A stretch of 64,000 nt of DNA from Microbispora hainanensis (GTDB lineage Bacteria; Actinomycetota; Actinomycetes; Streptosporangiales; Streptosporangiaceae), in the NCBI RefSeq assembly GCF_036186745.1, contig NZ_CP108086.1, positions 4,216,001-4,280,000 on the forward strand. The letters run 5' to 3'. Position numbers and translations under genes: made by a program. Every line of letters begins with the position of its first letter. Position 1 is the first letter of the stretch. A model generated the notes under the pieces. That model did not search any database. It saw only the letters and a list, made by a program, of their open reading frames with translations, and was not told the origin of the DNA. Below, one piece after another: positions 42,226-49,984 of this stretch.

Positions 42226-42315
42226 GCGCGAGGAATCAGCCGCGAAGAATCAGGCGCGAGGAGTCAGGCGCGAGGAATCAGGCGCGGCCCGAGGGATCAG
42301 TCGCGGAGGGATCAG
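42226..42315. repeat. Six tandem 14-bp repeats between convergent genes
   Basis: Units of GCGCGAGGAATCAG lie at 42226, 42240, 42254 and 42268, then a 19-bp and a 15-bp variant. The last unit supplies the stop codon of the minus-strand hydrolase gene. Confidence 0.85.
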
Positions 42316-43862
42316 CTGCGGGCCAGCATCGCGAACGAGCCTCGCACCAGGGCCAGCAGTTCGGGCGCGGCCGAGGCCTCGTCCAGCGCGGTGACGGGAT
42401 CGCTCGTGAGCGCGGTCACCACGTACGTCCTGCCGGCCGCGTCACGGGCGAGGAAGCCCATGGAGAGGACGCCGGGCTCGCCGCCGCCCTTGTACCAGAC
42501 CGTGGGCCAGGCCTCGGCGTCGAGCCCCAGCCCGGCGTCGTTGGCCGACATGATCTCGTCGATGGGCGGCGTGTTCAGCGCGGACAGTCCCGCGAACGCG
42601 CGGCAGACGTCTCCGGGCGAGGCGAACCATTCCAGCGCGCCGATGTCGCGCGGCCGGTCCCAGGGCGTCACCGCGCTCAGCGGCGTACGCGCGACGGTCG
42701 TGGCCAGATAGCGGTAACGCCGGGCGCGGTCGAGCGACAGGTACTTCTTCGCGAGGCGCGGATAGTCCGCGCCCTTGAGGAGGAACAGCTCCCTGGTGGT
42801 GAGGAACGGCCGGTTCAGCGCCGTGTGGCCGGACCACCGCCCCACCTGGGCCTCCACGCGGGCACGGCCGACCTTGTCGATCAGCAGGTCGGCGCCCGTG
42901 TTGTCGCTGATCGAGATCATCAGTTGGGCGGCCTCCCTGACGGAGACCGTGCTGTTGTCCGGACGGTCTTGGAGCGTGCCGCTCGGCAGGCTCTTCAGGT
43001 CGGGCCGGATGGTCAGGGGCGTGTCCCAGGACAGCCGGCCCTTCTTGATCTTCTCGGCCGTCGCGCCCAGCACGTAGAGCTTGAACATCGAACCGAGCGG
43101 CCGCGGAGTGTCCGGCGCGATGGTGTGCACGGGACGGCAGGTGCCGTTCCCGCGGATCTCGGCCGCCAGGAACCCCACCCGGGGCGCCAGCGCGCGCAGC
43201 CGCTGGTCGAGCTCGGCCCAGCTCTGCGGTGCCGGCCGCTGCTCCTGCTGGAACAGGAGGGCGGCGATCCTCCCGTCGCCGTCGACGGCCATGGAGATCT
43301 GAAGACGTCCGACGCCGGTCGTGACCACCCCGGTCAGTGTTGTGGGCGTGACGTCGGCCAGCGATTCGAGCCGCAGGCCGCCCAGGCTCTGCAGGACCCC
43401 GTTGAGCTGGGCCGGTGAGATCTGTTCGAGGAAGGCGGCGCTGAAGTGCGCGCTGATCTGGTCTTCGGGGATCGGAAGGGCCGCGGACGCCTCCAGGAGC
43501 CAGCGGAGCTGCTCGCCCACAGGCGAGTCCGGTATCTCCGGGGTGGGCGCGGGGGTGGGCGACGCGAGCGGCGCACCGGCGCCGACGGCTCGGGGCGCCA
43601 CGTCGGCGGGGGCGGCGGTTGCCGGGCTGGCGGGGGTGGTATCAGCGGTGGCCGGGGTGGCGGGTGCCGTGTTGGCGGCGGGAGTCGTGTCAGCGGCAGA
43701 GGCGGTGGCCGGGGTGGCGGCCGCGGTGTCAGCGGGAGCGGCGGTGGCGGGGGCGGCGGTGGCGGTGGCCGTCACGGCGAGGGCCAGTGCCGCGCTCATG
43801 ACGCTCATGAGGGGAATCCTCACCCGGCCCTGTGACGTGGTGCGCATCGGCGTGATCGGCAC
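42312..43862 (-). CDS. Cpe/LpqF-type secreted serine beta-lactamase-like hydrolase
   Basis: The 516-residue protein has a signal peptide (about residues 1-40) and an Ala/Thr/Pro-rich linker (about 40-105). A small N-terminal domain (EISAHFS-like segment, SPAQLNGVLQSLGG) precedes a class A beta-lactamase-like domain. That domain has S258-x-x-K261 (GSMFKLY), SDN near residue 316 and KGG near 454. This domain pair is that of mycobacterial LpqF and Streptomyces Cpe/ORF12 proteins. The lack of the class A Glu166 loop in clear form suggests an esterase or D,D-peptidase-like action, not drug resistance. GTG 43862 has AAGGAG 7 nt upstream. Confidence 0.85.
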   Translation of the reverse strand: MPITPMRTTSQGRVRIPLMSVMSAALALAVTATATAAPATAAPADTAAATPATASAADTTPAANTAPATPATADTTPASPATAAPADVAPRAVGAGAPLASPTPAPTPEIPDSPVGEQLRWLLEASAALPIPEDQISAHFSAAFLEQISPAQLNGVLQSLGGLRLESLADVTPTTLTGVVTTGVGRLQISMAVDGDGRIAALLFQQEQRPAPQSWAELDQRLRALAPRVGFLAAEIRGNGTCRPVHTIAPDTPRPLGSMFKLYVLGATAEKIKKGRLSWDTPLTIRPDLKSLPSGTLQDRPDNSTVSVREAAQLMISISDNTGADLLIDKVGRARVEAQVGRWSGHTALNRPFLTTRELFLLKGADYPRLAKKYLSLDRARRYRYLATTVARTPLSAVTPWDRPRDIGALEWFASPGDVCRAFAGLSALNTPPIDEIMSANDAGLGLDAEAWPTVWYKGGGEPGVLSMGFLARDAAGRTYVVTALTSDPVTALDEASAAPELLALVRGSFAMLARS

Positions 43863-44036
43863 GAGAAGGCTCCTTCGCGGTAGGGGGTGCGGAGCTTGTG
43901 TGCGGGTCGTCGGCGGTTCGCCGCGGCGGGCATTACGTGATCTCACCTTCACGATCACTGTACGTCGCGATGAGACGGCCCTGATCTCCACCGCCCGGTC
44001 GCCGCGGCCGGGCCCCCGGGCGTCCGCGCCGCCCAG

Positions 44037-44076
44037 GGGGCCGGTGGCGCACGTCACGTGGTGCGCCACCGGCCCC
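44037..44076 (-). terminator. Strong hairpin downstream of the subtilase
   Basis: A perfect 16-bp stem (GGGGCCGGTGGCGCAC) with loop GTCACGTG lies about 100 nt after the subtilase stop codon. Confidence 0.7.
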
Positions 44077-44078
44077 AA

Positions 44079-44170
44079 GAGGTACCGGCCCTCGAGAGCA
44101 ACCGGCCTCGGGAGGTACCGGCCTCGAGAACAACCGGCCTCGGGAGGAATCGGTCCCGGGAGGAACCGGC
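44079..44170. repeat. 32-33-bp tandem repeat at the subtilase 3' end
   Basis: Two near-identical units (44079-44111 and 44112-44143) of the type GAGGTACCGGCCTCGAGA-N14, then shorter GAGGAANCGG copies up to the stop codon. Confidence 0.75.
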
Positions 44171-44173
44171 GCG

Positions 44174-45904
44174 TCAGCGGCCGACGGCGCGCAGGGCGTC
44201 GACGATGCCCCTGCCGTAGAAGCCGTTGTCCCACGGCCCGCCTTCGCAGGTGTGCGTCGCGGTCACGGTGGAGCCGCTCGGCAGGATGCGGGTGTAGGTG
44301 AACGCGGGCGGGTTCGGGCACGGCGTCCTGGTGGCCGTGGCCTTGAGGATGGCCTCCACCTTGTCGGGATCCAGGGTCAGCCCGCCGCGGGCGCGGTCGC
44401 GCTTGCCGTACCGGCTGACGATCAGCGCCGCGACGCCGGCCGCGCGGGGCGAGGCCATCGAGGTGCCCTGCAGGTACTGGTAGTAGCCGCAGGTGGAGCC
44501 CTTGCAGTCCTTCACGACGTACTCGACGGTCGGGTCGCCGTTCGCGTCGATCTCGCCGTTGGCGACGGCGAGCGCCTTGGGATAGGCCGCGAGCGTGGCC
44601 TTGCTGATGTCCCTGGTGTTGCCGGGGGTGTCGTAGACGTCGCCGCCGGGCGAGGCCACGTCGACGTAGTGGTTGCCGTAGCTGGAGTAGTACGTCTTGC
44701 GCTTGCTGACGCCGGTGGCGGAGACCGAGATCACGTGCTCGGACTCACTCGGCAGCGAGACGCACGACGGGGGGATGGTCCGCTCCCTGGGGGCCTGGCC
44801 GGGGAAACCGGCGAAGTCGGGGCTGCCGCTGTCGACGTTCGTCTTCGTGTAGTCGATCGCCTCGTTGCCGGCCGCGCTGACGATCGTCACGCCGCGCGCG
44901 TGGGCGTAGTCGATCGCCCGCTGGGTGGCGGCGATGTACAGCCGCTGCTGGGCCTGCTCCTCGGGGCTGTCGGCAGGGTTGTCCGCGCAGTTGAACAGCC
45001 ACGGATCGACGTAGTAGCTCATGTTGACCACGTCGACGCCGATCTTGCCCGCGTAGGTGAGGGCGTCGACGGTGGGCTGGAGGAAGAAGTAGCCGGAGTC
45101 CTGGCCCGCCCGCAGGTTGACGATCGTCACCTTCGGCGCGACGCCCGAGACGCCCAGCTTGTTGATGGGCGAGGCGATCGACGAGGCGACGTGGGTGCCG
45201 TGGCCGTTCTCGTCCACGTCGTTCGGGTCGGTGCAGGAGCCGTCGGGGTCGCTATCGCAGGGGCCGTCGATCTCGGTGCCGTCGGCGTCCGCCGGCAGGT
45301 CGACGGTGAAGTTGCGGCTCAGCCTCCGGTCGAAGTTCGGCGCGATGTCGGGGTGGGAGCCGTCGACGCCGGTGTCGAGGATGCCGACGAGGACGCCCTT
45401 GTCCCCCTGCTCGAACCGGTGGGCCTGGTCCGCGTGGATCTGCTTCATGTCCCACTGGAGGTCGGCCAGCGGCTCGTCCTTGACGCTGCGCCCCCACGTG
45501 AAGCGCCCGCCGCCCCGGCCCTCCTTCTCCACGGCCTGGTTCTTGGCGGCCTGGGCCACGGCCTTCTTCACGGCGGCGGACGCCTTGGCGTCGTCGGGCA
45601 CGCTGCCGATCGACTGGTTGCGGGCGACCCCTTCGATGGCCGCCGAGCCCCGCAGGGCATCGGCGAAACCGGCGTTGGCGCTGCTGACCGTGGCCAGCCC
45701 GACATCGGTGTTGACCTTGATCACGCTGCCGCCCGCCGCTTCGATCGCCTTCTGGGCGTCCGCGGCGGCCGCGCCTTCCCTGAAGAGGACCACGTATTCG
45801 GTCTGGGCAGCAGACCCGGCGGCCGCCGGTTCGGCCTGCGCGGGTGTGGCGAGGGTTGCCGCCACCATCGCCGCGGTCGCGGCGACGACTGTCAAGCGCT
45901 TCAC
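44174..45904 (-). CDS. Secreted S8 family subtilisin-like protease
   Basis: The 576-residue protein has a signal peptide (about 1-24, ending TPAQA), an I9-like propeptide (EYVVLFREGAAAADAQKAIEAAGGSV) and a subtilase domain. The triad is D near 175 (GILDTGVDG), H near 235 (NGHGTHVAS) and S near 479 (GTSMASPRAAG). Inserts carry paired cysteines (GPCDSDPDGSCTD). GTG 45904 was chosen because GGAGG lies 5 nt upstream; ATG 45916 overlaps that site. It is probably a nutritional extracellular protease. Divergent from icmA. Confidence 0.93.
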   Translation of the reverse strand: MKRLTVVAATAAMVAATLATPAQAEPAAAGSAAQTEYVVLFREGAAAADAQKAIEAAGGSVIKVNTDVGLATVSSANAGFADALRGSAAIEGVARNQSIGSVPDDAKASAAVKKAVAQAAKNQAVEKEGRGGGRFTWGRSVKDEPLADLQWDMKQIHADQAHRFEQGDKGVLVGILDTGVDGSHPDIAPNFDRRLSRNFTVDLPADADGTEIDGPCDSDPDGSCTDPNDVDENGHGTHVASSIASPINKLGVSGVAPKVTIVNLRAGQDSGYFFLQPTVDALTYAGKIGVDVVNMSYYVDPWLFNCADNPADSPEEQAQQRLYIAATQRAIDYAHARGVTIVSAAGNEAIDYTKTNVDSGSPDFAGFPGQAPRERTIPPSCVSLPSESEHVISVSATGVSKRKTYYSSYGNHYVDVASPGGDVYDTPGNTRDISKATLAAYPKALAVANGEIDANGDPTVEYVVKDCKGSTCGYYQYLQGTSMASPRAAGVAALIVSRYGKRDRARGGLTLDPDKVEAILKATATRTPCPNPPAFTYTRILPSGSTVTATHTCEGGPWDNGFYGRGIVDALRAVGR

Positions 45905-46052
45905 ATCCACCTCCATGTGGACTTCAAGGGCGCTGACCATGGTTGAAGATTCAGCGGCCCCGTCAAAGGTCCCTGTCAGTTCGCGACCAACGTGTGACAT
46001 GACGATGGTGGAGGTGGGGAGTCGAGAGGAGGCCGGTGGTGGCCGGATTTAG

Positions 46053-46064
46053 TAGGACGTCCTA
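46053..46064. promoter_or_regulatory. Palindrome in the icmA promoter
   Basis: TAGGACGTCCTA is a perfect 12-bp dyad 37 nt before the icmA start and overlaps a -10-like TAGTAT (46063-46068). A repressor bound here would block transcription. Confidence 0.5.
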
Positions 46065-46100
46065 GTATCTTCTCGAAGAGTGAGACACGGGGAGGGACGC

Positions 46101-47783
46101 ATGGAGCCGGACGCGACGAGCGCCGAGGCGATCGAGGCGGGCAGGGCCCGCTGGCAGGCGCGTTACGACGCCGCCTTCAAACGGGACCGTGAGTTCCGCA
46201 CCCTGTCGGGGCTGGAGGTGGACCCCGTCTACGGCCCGCCCGGGGACGACCCCAGGTTCGAGCGCATCGGCTGGCCGGGGGAGTTCCCCTTCACCCGCGG
46301 CCTGTACGCCACCGGCTATCGCGGCCGTCCCTGGACCATCCGGCAGTTCGCCGGCTTCGGCAACGCCAGGCAGACCAACGAGCGCTACAAGATGATCCTC
46401 GGCGCCGGAGGCGGCGGCCTGTCGGTGGCGTTCGACATGCCGACGCTGATGGGCCGCGACTCCGACGACCCCCGCTCGCTCGGCGAGGTGGGCCACTGCG
46501 GCGTGGCGATCGACTCGGCCCTCGACATGGACCTGCTGTTCGACGGCATCCCGCTCGGCGACGTCACCACGTCGATGACCATCAGCGGGCCCGCCGTACC
46601 GATCTTCTGCATGTACGTGGTCGCGGCCGAGCGGCAGGGCGTGCCGGTGGGCAAGCTGAACGGCACGCTCCAGACGGACATCTTCAAGGAGTACATCGCC
46701 CAGAAGGAGTGGCTGTTCGCGCCCGAGCCGCACCTGCGGCTGATCGGCGACCTGATGGAGTTCTGCGCCGCCGAGATCCCGGCGTACAAGCCTCTGTCGG
46801 TGTCGGGCTACCACATCCGCGAGGCGGGGGCCACGGCCGCGCAGGAGCTGGCCTTCACGCTCGCCGACGGCTTCGGCTACGTCGAGCTCGGCCTGTCGCG
46901 CGGGCTCGACGTGGACGTTTTCGCGCCGGGCCTGTCGTTCTTCTTCGACGCGCACATCGACTTCTTCGAGGAGATCGCGAAGTTCCGCGCCGCGCGGCGC
47001 ATCTGGGCCCGCTGGATGCGCGACGTGTACGGCGCGCGCACCGAGAAGGCGCAGTGGCTGCGCTTCCACACCCAGACGGCGGGCGTGTCGCTGACCGCGC
47101 AGCAGCCCGACAACAACATCGTCCGCACCGCGATCGAGGCGCTGGCGGCCGTGCTCGGCGGCACCAACTCGCTGCACACCAACGCGCTGGACGAGGTGCT
47201 CGCGCTGCCGTCGGAGAAGGCCGCCGAGATCGCGCTGCGCACCCAGCAGGTGATCATGGAGGAGACGGAGGTCGTCAACGTCGTCGACCCGCTGGGCGGA
47301 TCCTGGTATGTCGAGGCGCTGACCGACCGGCTGGAGGCCGAGGCGGAGAAGATCTTCACGAAGATCCGGGAGATGGGCGGCGACGACACGATGACCTCGG
47401 GCATCCTGCGCGGCATCGAGGACGGCTGGTTCATGTCCGAGATCGCCGAGTCGGCCTTCGACTACCAGCGCAAGCTGGAGAAGGGCGACAAGCGGATCGT
47501 CGGCGTCAACTGCCACACCGCGAGCGTGGAGGAGCCGCTGGAGATCCTGCGGATCAGCCATGAGGTCGAGGTCGAGCAGCGCAGGGTGCTGGCCGAGCGG
47601 CGCGCCGCGCGCGACCAGGAGGCCGTCGACGCGGCGCTGGCCGCCCTGCGGGCCGCGTCCAAGGGCGACGACAACATGATCCCGCCCATGCTTGAGGCCG
47701 TACGGGCCGAGGCCACGCTGGGCGAGATCTGCGACGTCCTGCGCGAGGAGTGGGGCACCTACTCCGAGCCGGCCGCCTTCTGA
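46101..47783 (+). CDS. icmA: Isobutyryl-CoA mutase large subunit
   Basis: IcmA with a separate B12-binding subunit (IcmB) interconverts isobutyryl-CoA and n-butyryl-CoA, linking valine breakdown to fatty-acid and polyketide precursors. The product is 560 residues, matching the known IcmA of about 566. It lacks the C-terminal cobalamin-binding domain of full methylmalonyl-CoA mutase. The TIM-barrel motifs [39 protein letters not shown] and [13 protein letters not shown] are intact. ATG 46101 follows GGGGAGGGACGC. It corresponds to S. coelicolor SCO5415. A methylmalonyl-CoA mutase alpha-like specificity is less likely. Confidence 0.92.
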   Translation: MEPDATSAEAIEAGRARWQARYDAAFKRDREFRTLSGLEVDPVYGPPGDDPRFERIGWPGEFPFTRGLYATGYRGRPWTIRQFAGFGNARQTNERYKMILGAGGGGLSVAFDMPTLMGRDSDDPRSLGEVGHCGVAIDSALDMDLLFDGIPLGDVTTSMTISGPAVPIFCMYVVAAERQGVPVGKLNGTLQTDIFKEYIAQKEWLFAPEPHLRLIGDLMEFCAAEIPAYKPLSVSGYHIREAGATAAQELAFTLADGFGYVELGLSRGLDVDVFAPGLSFFFDAHIDFFEEIAKFRAARRIWARWMRDVYGARTEKAQWLRFHTQTAGVSLTAQQPDNNIVRTAIEALAAVLGGTNSLHTNALDEVLALPSEKAAEIALRTQQVIMEETEVVNVVDPLGGSWYVEALTDRLEAEAEKIFTKIREMGGDDTMTSGILRGIEDGWFMSEIAESAFDYQRKLEKGDKRIVGVNCHTASVEEPLEILRISHEVEVEQRRVLAERRAARDQEAVDAALAALRAASKGDDNMIPPMLEAVRAEATLGEICDVLREEWGTYSEPAAF

Positions 47784-47882
47784 GGCGGGCGTTCCCGGGA
47801 CGCCCTTCGCCCTGACGTCCCGGGAACAGGCTCCGGCCCGACCGCCGAAGCCCCGAACCCGCCCCCTAAGCCTCGGACCACC

Positions 47883-48025
47883 GCCGAAGCCTCGGAGCGC
47901 TGCCGGGCGCCCCCGCTGCCCCGGAGCGCCCCCGAAGCTCCGGACCACCTCCTAAGCTCCGGCCCGACCACCGAAGCCCGGACTACGGCCGAAGCCTCGG
48001 AGCGCTGCCGGGCGCCCCCGCTGCC
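47883..48025. repeat. Two 38-bp direct repeats after icmA
   Basis: Identical 38-bp copies start at 47883 and 47988, inside an array of shorter CCGAAGC-CTCCGGA-like units that fills most of 47820-48040. The convergent secreted-protein gene ends at 48065. Confidence 0.85.
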
Positions 48026-48064
48026 CGGAGCGTCGCCGGGGCAGCGGCCGGCGGCAGGAAGCGA

Positions 48065-48661
48065 TCACGACATGAAGTGGTTGAGGGCCAGGCCGTCGAG
48101 CTTCCAGCCGGGCTCGTTGTTGACGATGCTGACCATGTGCGACTCCACGGCCAGCCGCCACTTGTTGTTGTTGCTCAGCCGCCAGACCCTGGTCGTGCCG
48201 GCGGCGCAGCCGTCCCCGGCCGCGTAGCCGAGGATGCCGTCGTTCACGAACTTGCCCGATCCGACCAGTTGGTCGCGCTCCTGCGGGGAGGTGGTGACCA
48301 GGTAGGACGACTTGGCCGTGTAGCGGAGCCGCCACATGGGCTTGCCGCCGGGGAAGGCCGTACGAGAGATGTAGTAGAGCGGCGTCTGGGTCACCTGCAT
48401 GCCGTGTTTGGAGACGGCCTGCTCCAGCTCCTGCCGGTCGGCCGTGTAGAAGAAGCCCTCGCCGCCCTTGGTCGTCAGTTCGTAGAGCCGGACCTTGTGG
48501 ATGGCCGTGCTCGAAGAAGCCGCCGTGACCGATGACGCGGCCGACGACGCGGCCGACGACGGGGCGGCCGAAGCGGGGGAGGCGACGCCGGCCGCCGCCG
48601 AGGTGGCGAGGGCCAGCGCGAGACCGAACGTGGCAGTGCCCCTGCCGAGCCGAACAGACAT
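48065..48661 (-). CDS. Secreted DUF5648-like protein
   Basis: The 198-residue protein has a signal peptide (about 1-31, ending SPASA), a Ser/Ala-rich linker and one beta-rich domain. Repeated strand motifs there are VRLYELTTKGGEGFFYTADRQE, PLYYISRTAFPGGKPMWRLR and TTRVWRLSNNNKWRLAV. This pattern resembles DUF5648 modules, which are found on extracellular enzymes and often bind sugars. Here it stands alone without a catalytic domain. AAAGGACAGCAC before the ATG is a good ribosome site. Confidence 0.75.
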   Translation of the reverse strand: MSVRLGRGTATFGLALALATSAAAGVASPASAAPSSAASSAASSVTAASSSTAIHKVRLYELTTKGGEGFFYTADRQELEQAVSKHGMQVTQTPLYYISRTAFPGGKPMWRLRYTAKSSYLVTTSPQERDQLVGSGKFVNDGILGYAAGDGCAAGTTRVWRLSNNNKWRLAVESHMVSIVNNEPGWKLDGLALNHFMS

Positions 48662-48845
48662 GTGCTGTCCTTTCTCACGATTTCAACGTTCGGTCAGCTT
48701 GGGCCGTCCAAGGGCGGGTTCCGGGCCATTTCAACGAACCTGCAAGCGACGGCCCGGTCGTTTCGCGGATCTTTGAAACGTCCGAGGGGTTCCGAACGGA
48801 ATGGCTAGGGTGTGCCCGGAGTGGACGAAGTGCCTCGGGGGAGCG

Positions 48846-49838
48846 GTGCGACGCGCGGAGATGTGGAGCGAATTGCGGCTGTGCCCCAGTCCGGCGGTTT
48901 CGGTCGCGGTCTCGCCGCAGGTGTCGGTGCTGTCGCTGCTGGTGGACGCGGTGGCCGTGCGGCGGCGGGGACTGCCGGAGCGGTGGCGGCGCAGGATCCT
49001 GGAGTCCGTCGACGCCGAGGGCCGGCAGTCGTGCCGCCCGCTCGGCGAGCCCGGCCACTCCGTGGCGCCGGACACGATCGTCCCGCTGCCGCCGGTGTCG
49101 GACGCCTCCGTGGAGTCCCAGATCGCCTGGCTGCACGACATGCGGCCGGACGCCCTGCTCGACGACATGGAGCAGGCGTACGGGCCGGAGCGCGTTCCCG
49201 AGCACTGGAGGTGGGCCGCCGACCGGCCGCGTCGGTGGCTGAACGGCTACGCGAGCGCGGTCTCCGACGTCTGGTCCGCGGTCAGGCCACTGTGGGAGCA
49301 GGCGCAGCCGCTGCTCGACCGGGAGGTCGAGCGGGTCGGCACGGCGGTGGTGCGCGGCTCGCTCGACACGCTCCTCGGCACGCTCAGCGAGCGCATCAGG
49401 TTCGCCGACGGCAGCCTCTACATGAGCGACCAGGAGCCCGCGCGGTATGACCTCGGCGACCGCAAGCTGGTGCTCGTGCCCATGCTCTCCGGGCCCGACG
49501 CCACGATCCTCAACCTCGATCTGCCCGGCTACGTCTGGATCGCCTACCCGCTGCCGCGGGCGGACGCCCTGTGGCTCGGGGCCGATCCCGCGCGCCGGGC
49601 GGCCGACGAGCTGGCCTCCCTGCTCGGCCCGGCGCGTGCCGGCCTGCTGTCGTCGCTGGCCCGGCCCGCGACCATGGGGCAGCTCGCCACGCTGGCCGGT
49701 ACGGTTCCGAGCGCCATCACCTATCACTGCGACCGTCTGGAGGCGGCCGGGCTGATCCGCAGGGAACGCAGAGGGCGCGAGGTGTGGATCCTGCGCACCC
49801 GCCGCGGTCACGAGATCATCGACCTCTTCTCCCGCTGA
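48846..49838 (+). CDS. Winged-helix (ArsR-like) transcriptional regulator
   Basis: The 330-residue protein has a large N-terminal part without a known catalytic motif and a C-terminal winged helix (TMGQLATLAGTVPSAITYHCDRLEAAGLIRRERRGREVWILRTRRG, about residues 275-322). ArsR-like proteins with this layout are common in actinomycetes, often next to membrane or secreted proteins. GTG 48846 follows GGGGGAG; ATG 48861 and GTG 48801 are alternatives. The ligand and target are unknown. Confidence 0.75.
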   Translation: MRRAEMWSELRLCPSPAVSVAVSPQVSVLSLLVDAVAVRRRGLPERWRRRILESVDAEGRQSCRPLGEPGHSVAPDTIVPLPPVSDASVESQIAWLHDMRPDALLDDMEQAYGPERVPEHWRWAADRPRRWLNGYASAVSDVWSAVRPLWEQAQPLLDREVERVGTAVVRGSLDTLLGTLSERIRFADGSLYMSDQEPARYDLGDRKLVLVPMLSGPDATILNLDLPGYVWIAYPLPRADALWLGADPARRAADELASLLGPARAGLLSSLARPATMGQLATLAGTVPSAITYHCDRLEAAGLIRRERRGREVWILRTRRGHEIIDLFSR

Positions 49839-49984
49839 CGACCGCGCTGACGGCCGCGCTGACGTCCGTGCTGACGTCCGTGCTGACGGCTGCGCCCATG
49901 ACAGTGCTCACGACCGCGCTCGCGACAGGGCTCGCGACAGGGCTCGCGACAGGGCTCACGACAGGGCTCACGACAGGGCTCAGG
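49834..49984. repeat. Twelve tandem 12-bp repeats between convergent genes
   Basis: A diverged array of 12-mers (GCGCTGACGTCC at the left, GGGCTCGCGACA and GGGCTCACGACA at the right) fills the gap between the two convergent stop codons and overlaps both ends. Confidence 0.9.

Larger units (their letters stand above)
43863..44173. other. Gap between hydrolase and subtilase genes
   Basis: There is no gene in these 311 bases. They hold the minus-strand hydrolase promoter region (a less GC-rich patch near 43930-43980), a strong hairpin and a short tandem repeat, listed separately. Confidence 0.6.

Noticed and set aside
49834..49984. CRISPR or attachment-site array
   Set aside because: The units are 12 bp, contiguous and graded, with no spacers, integrase or cas genes.
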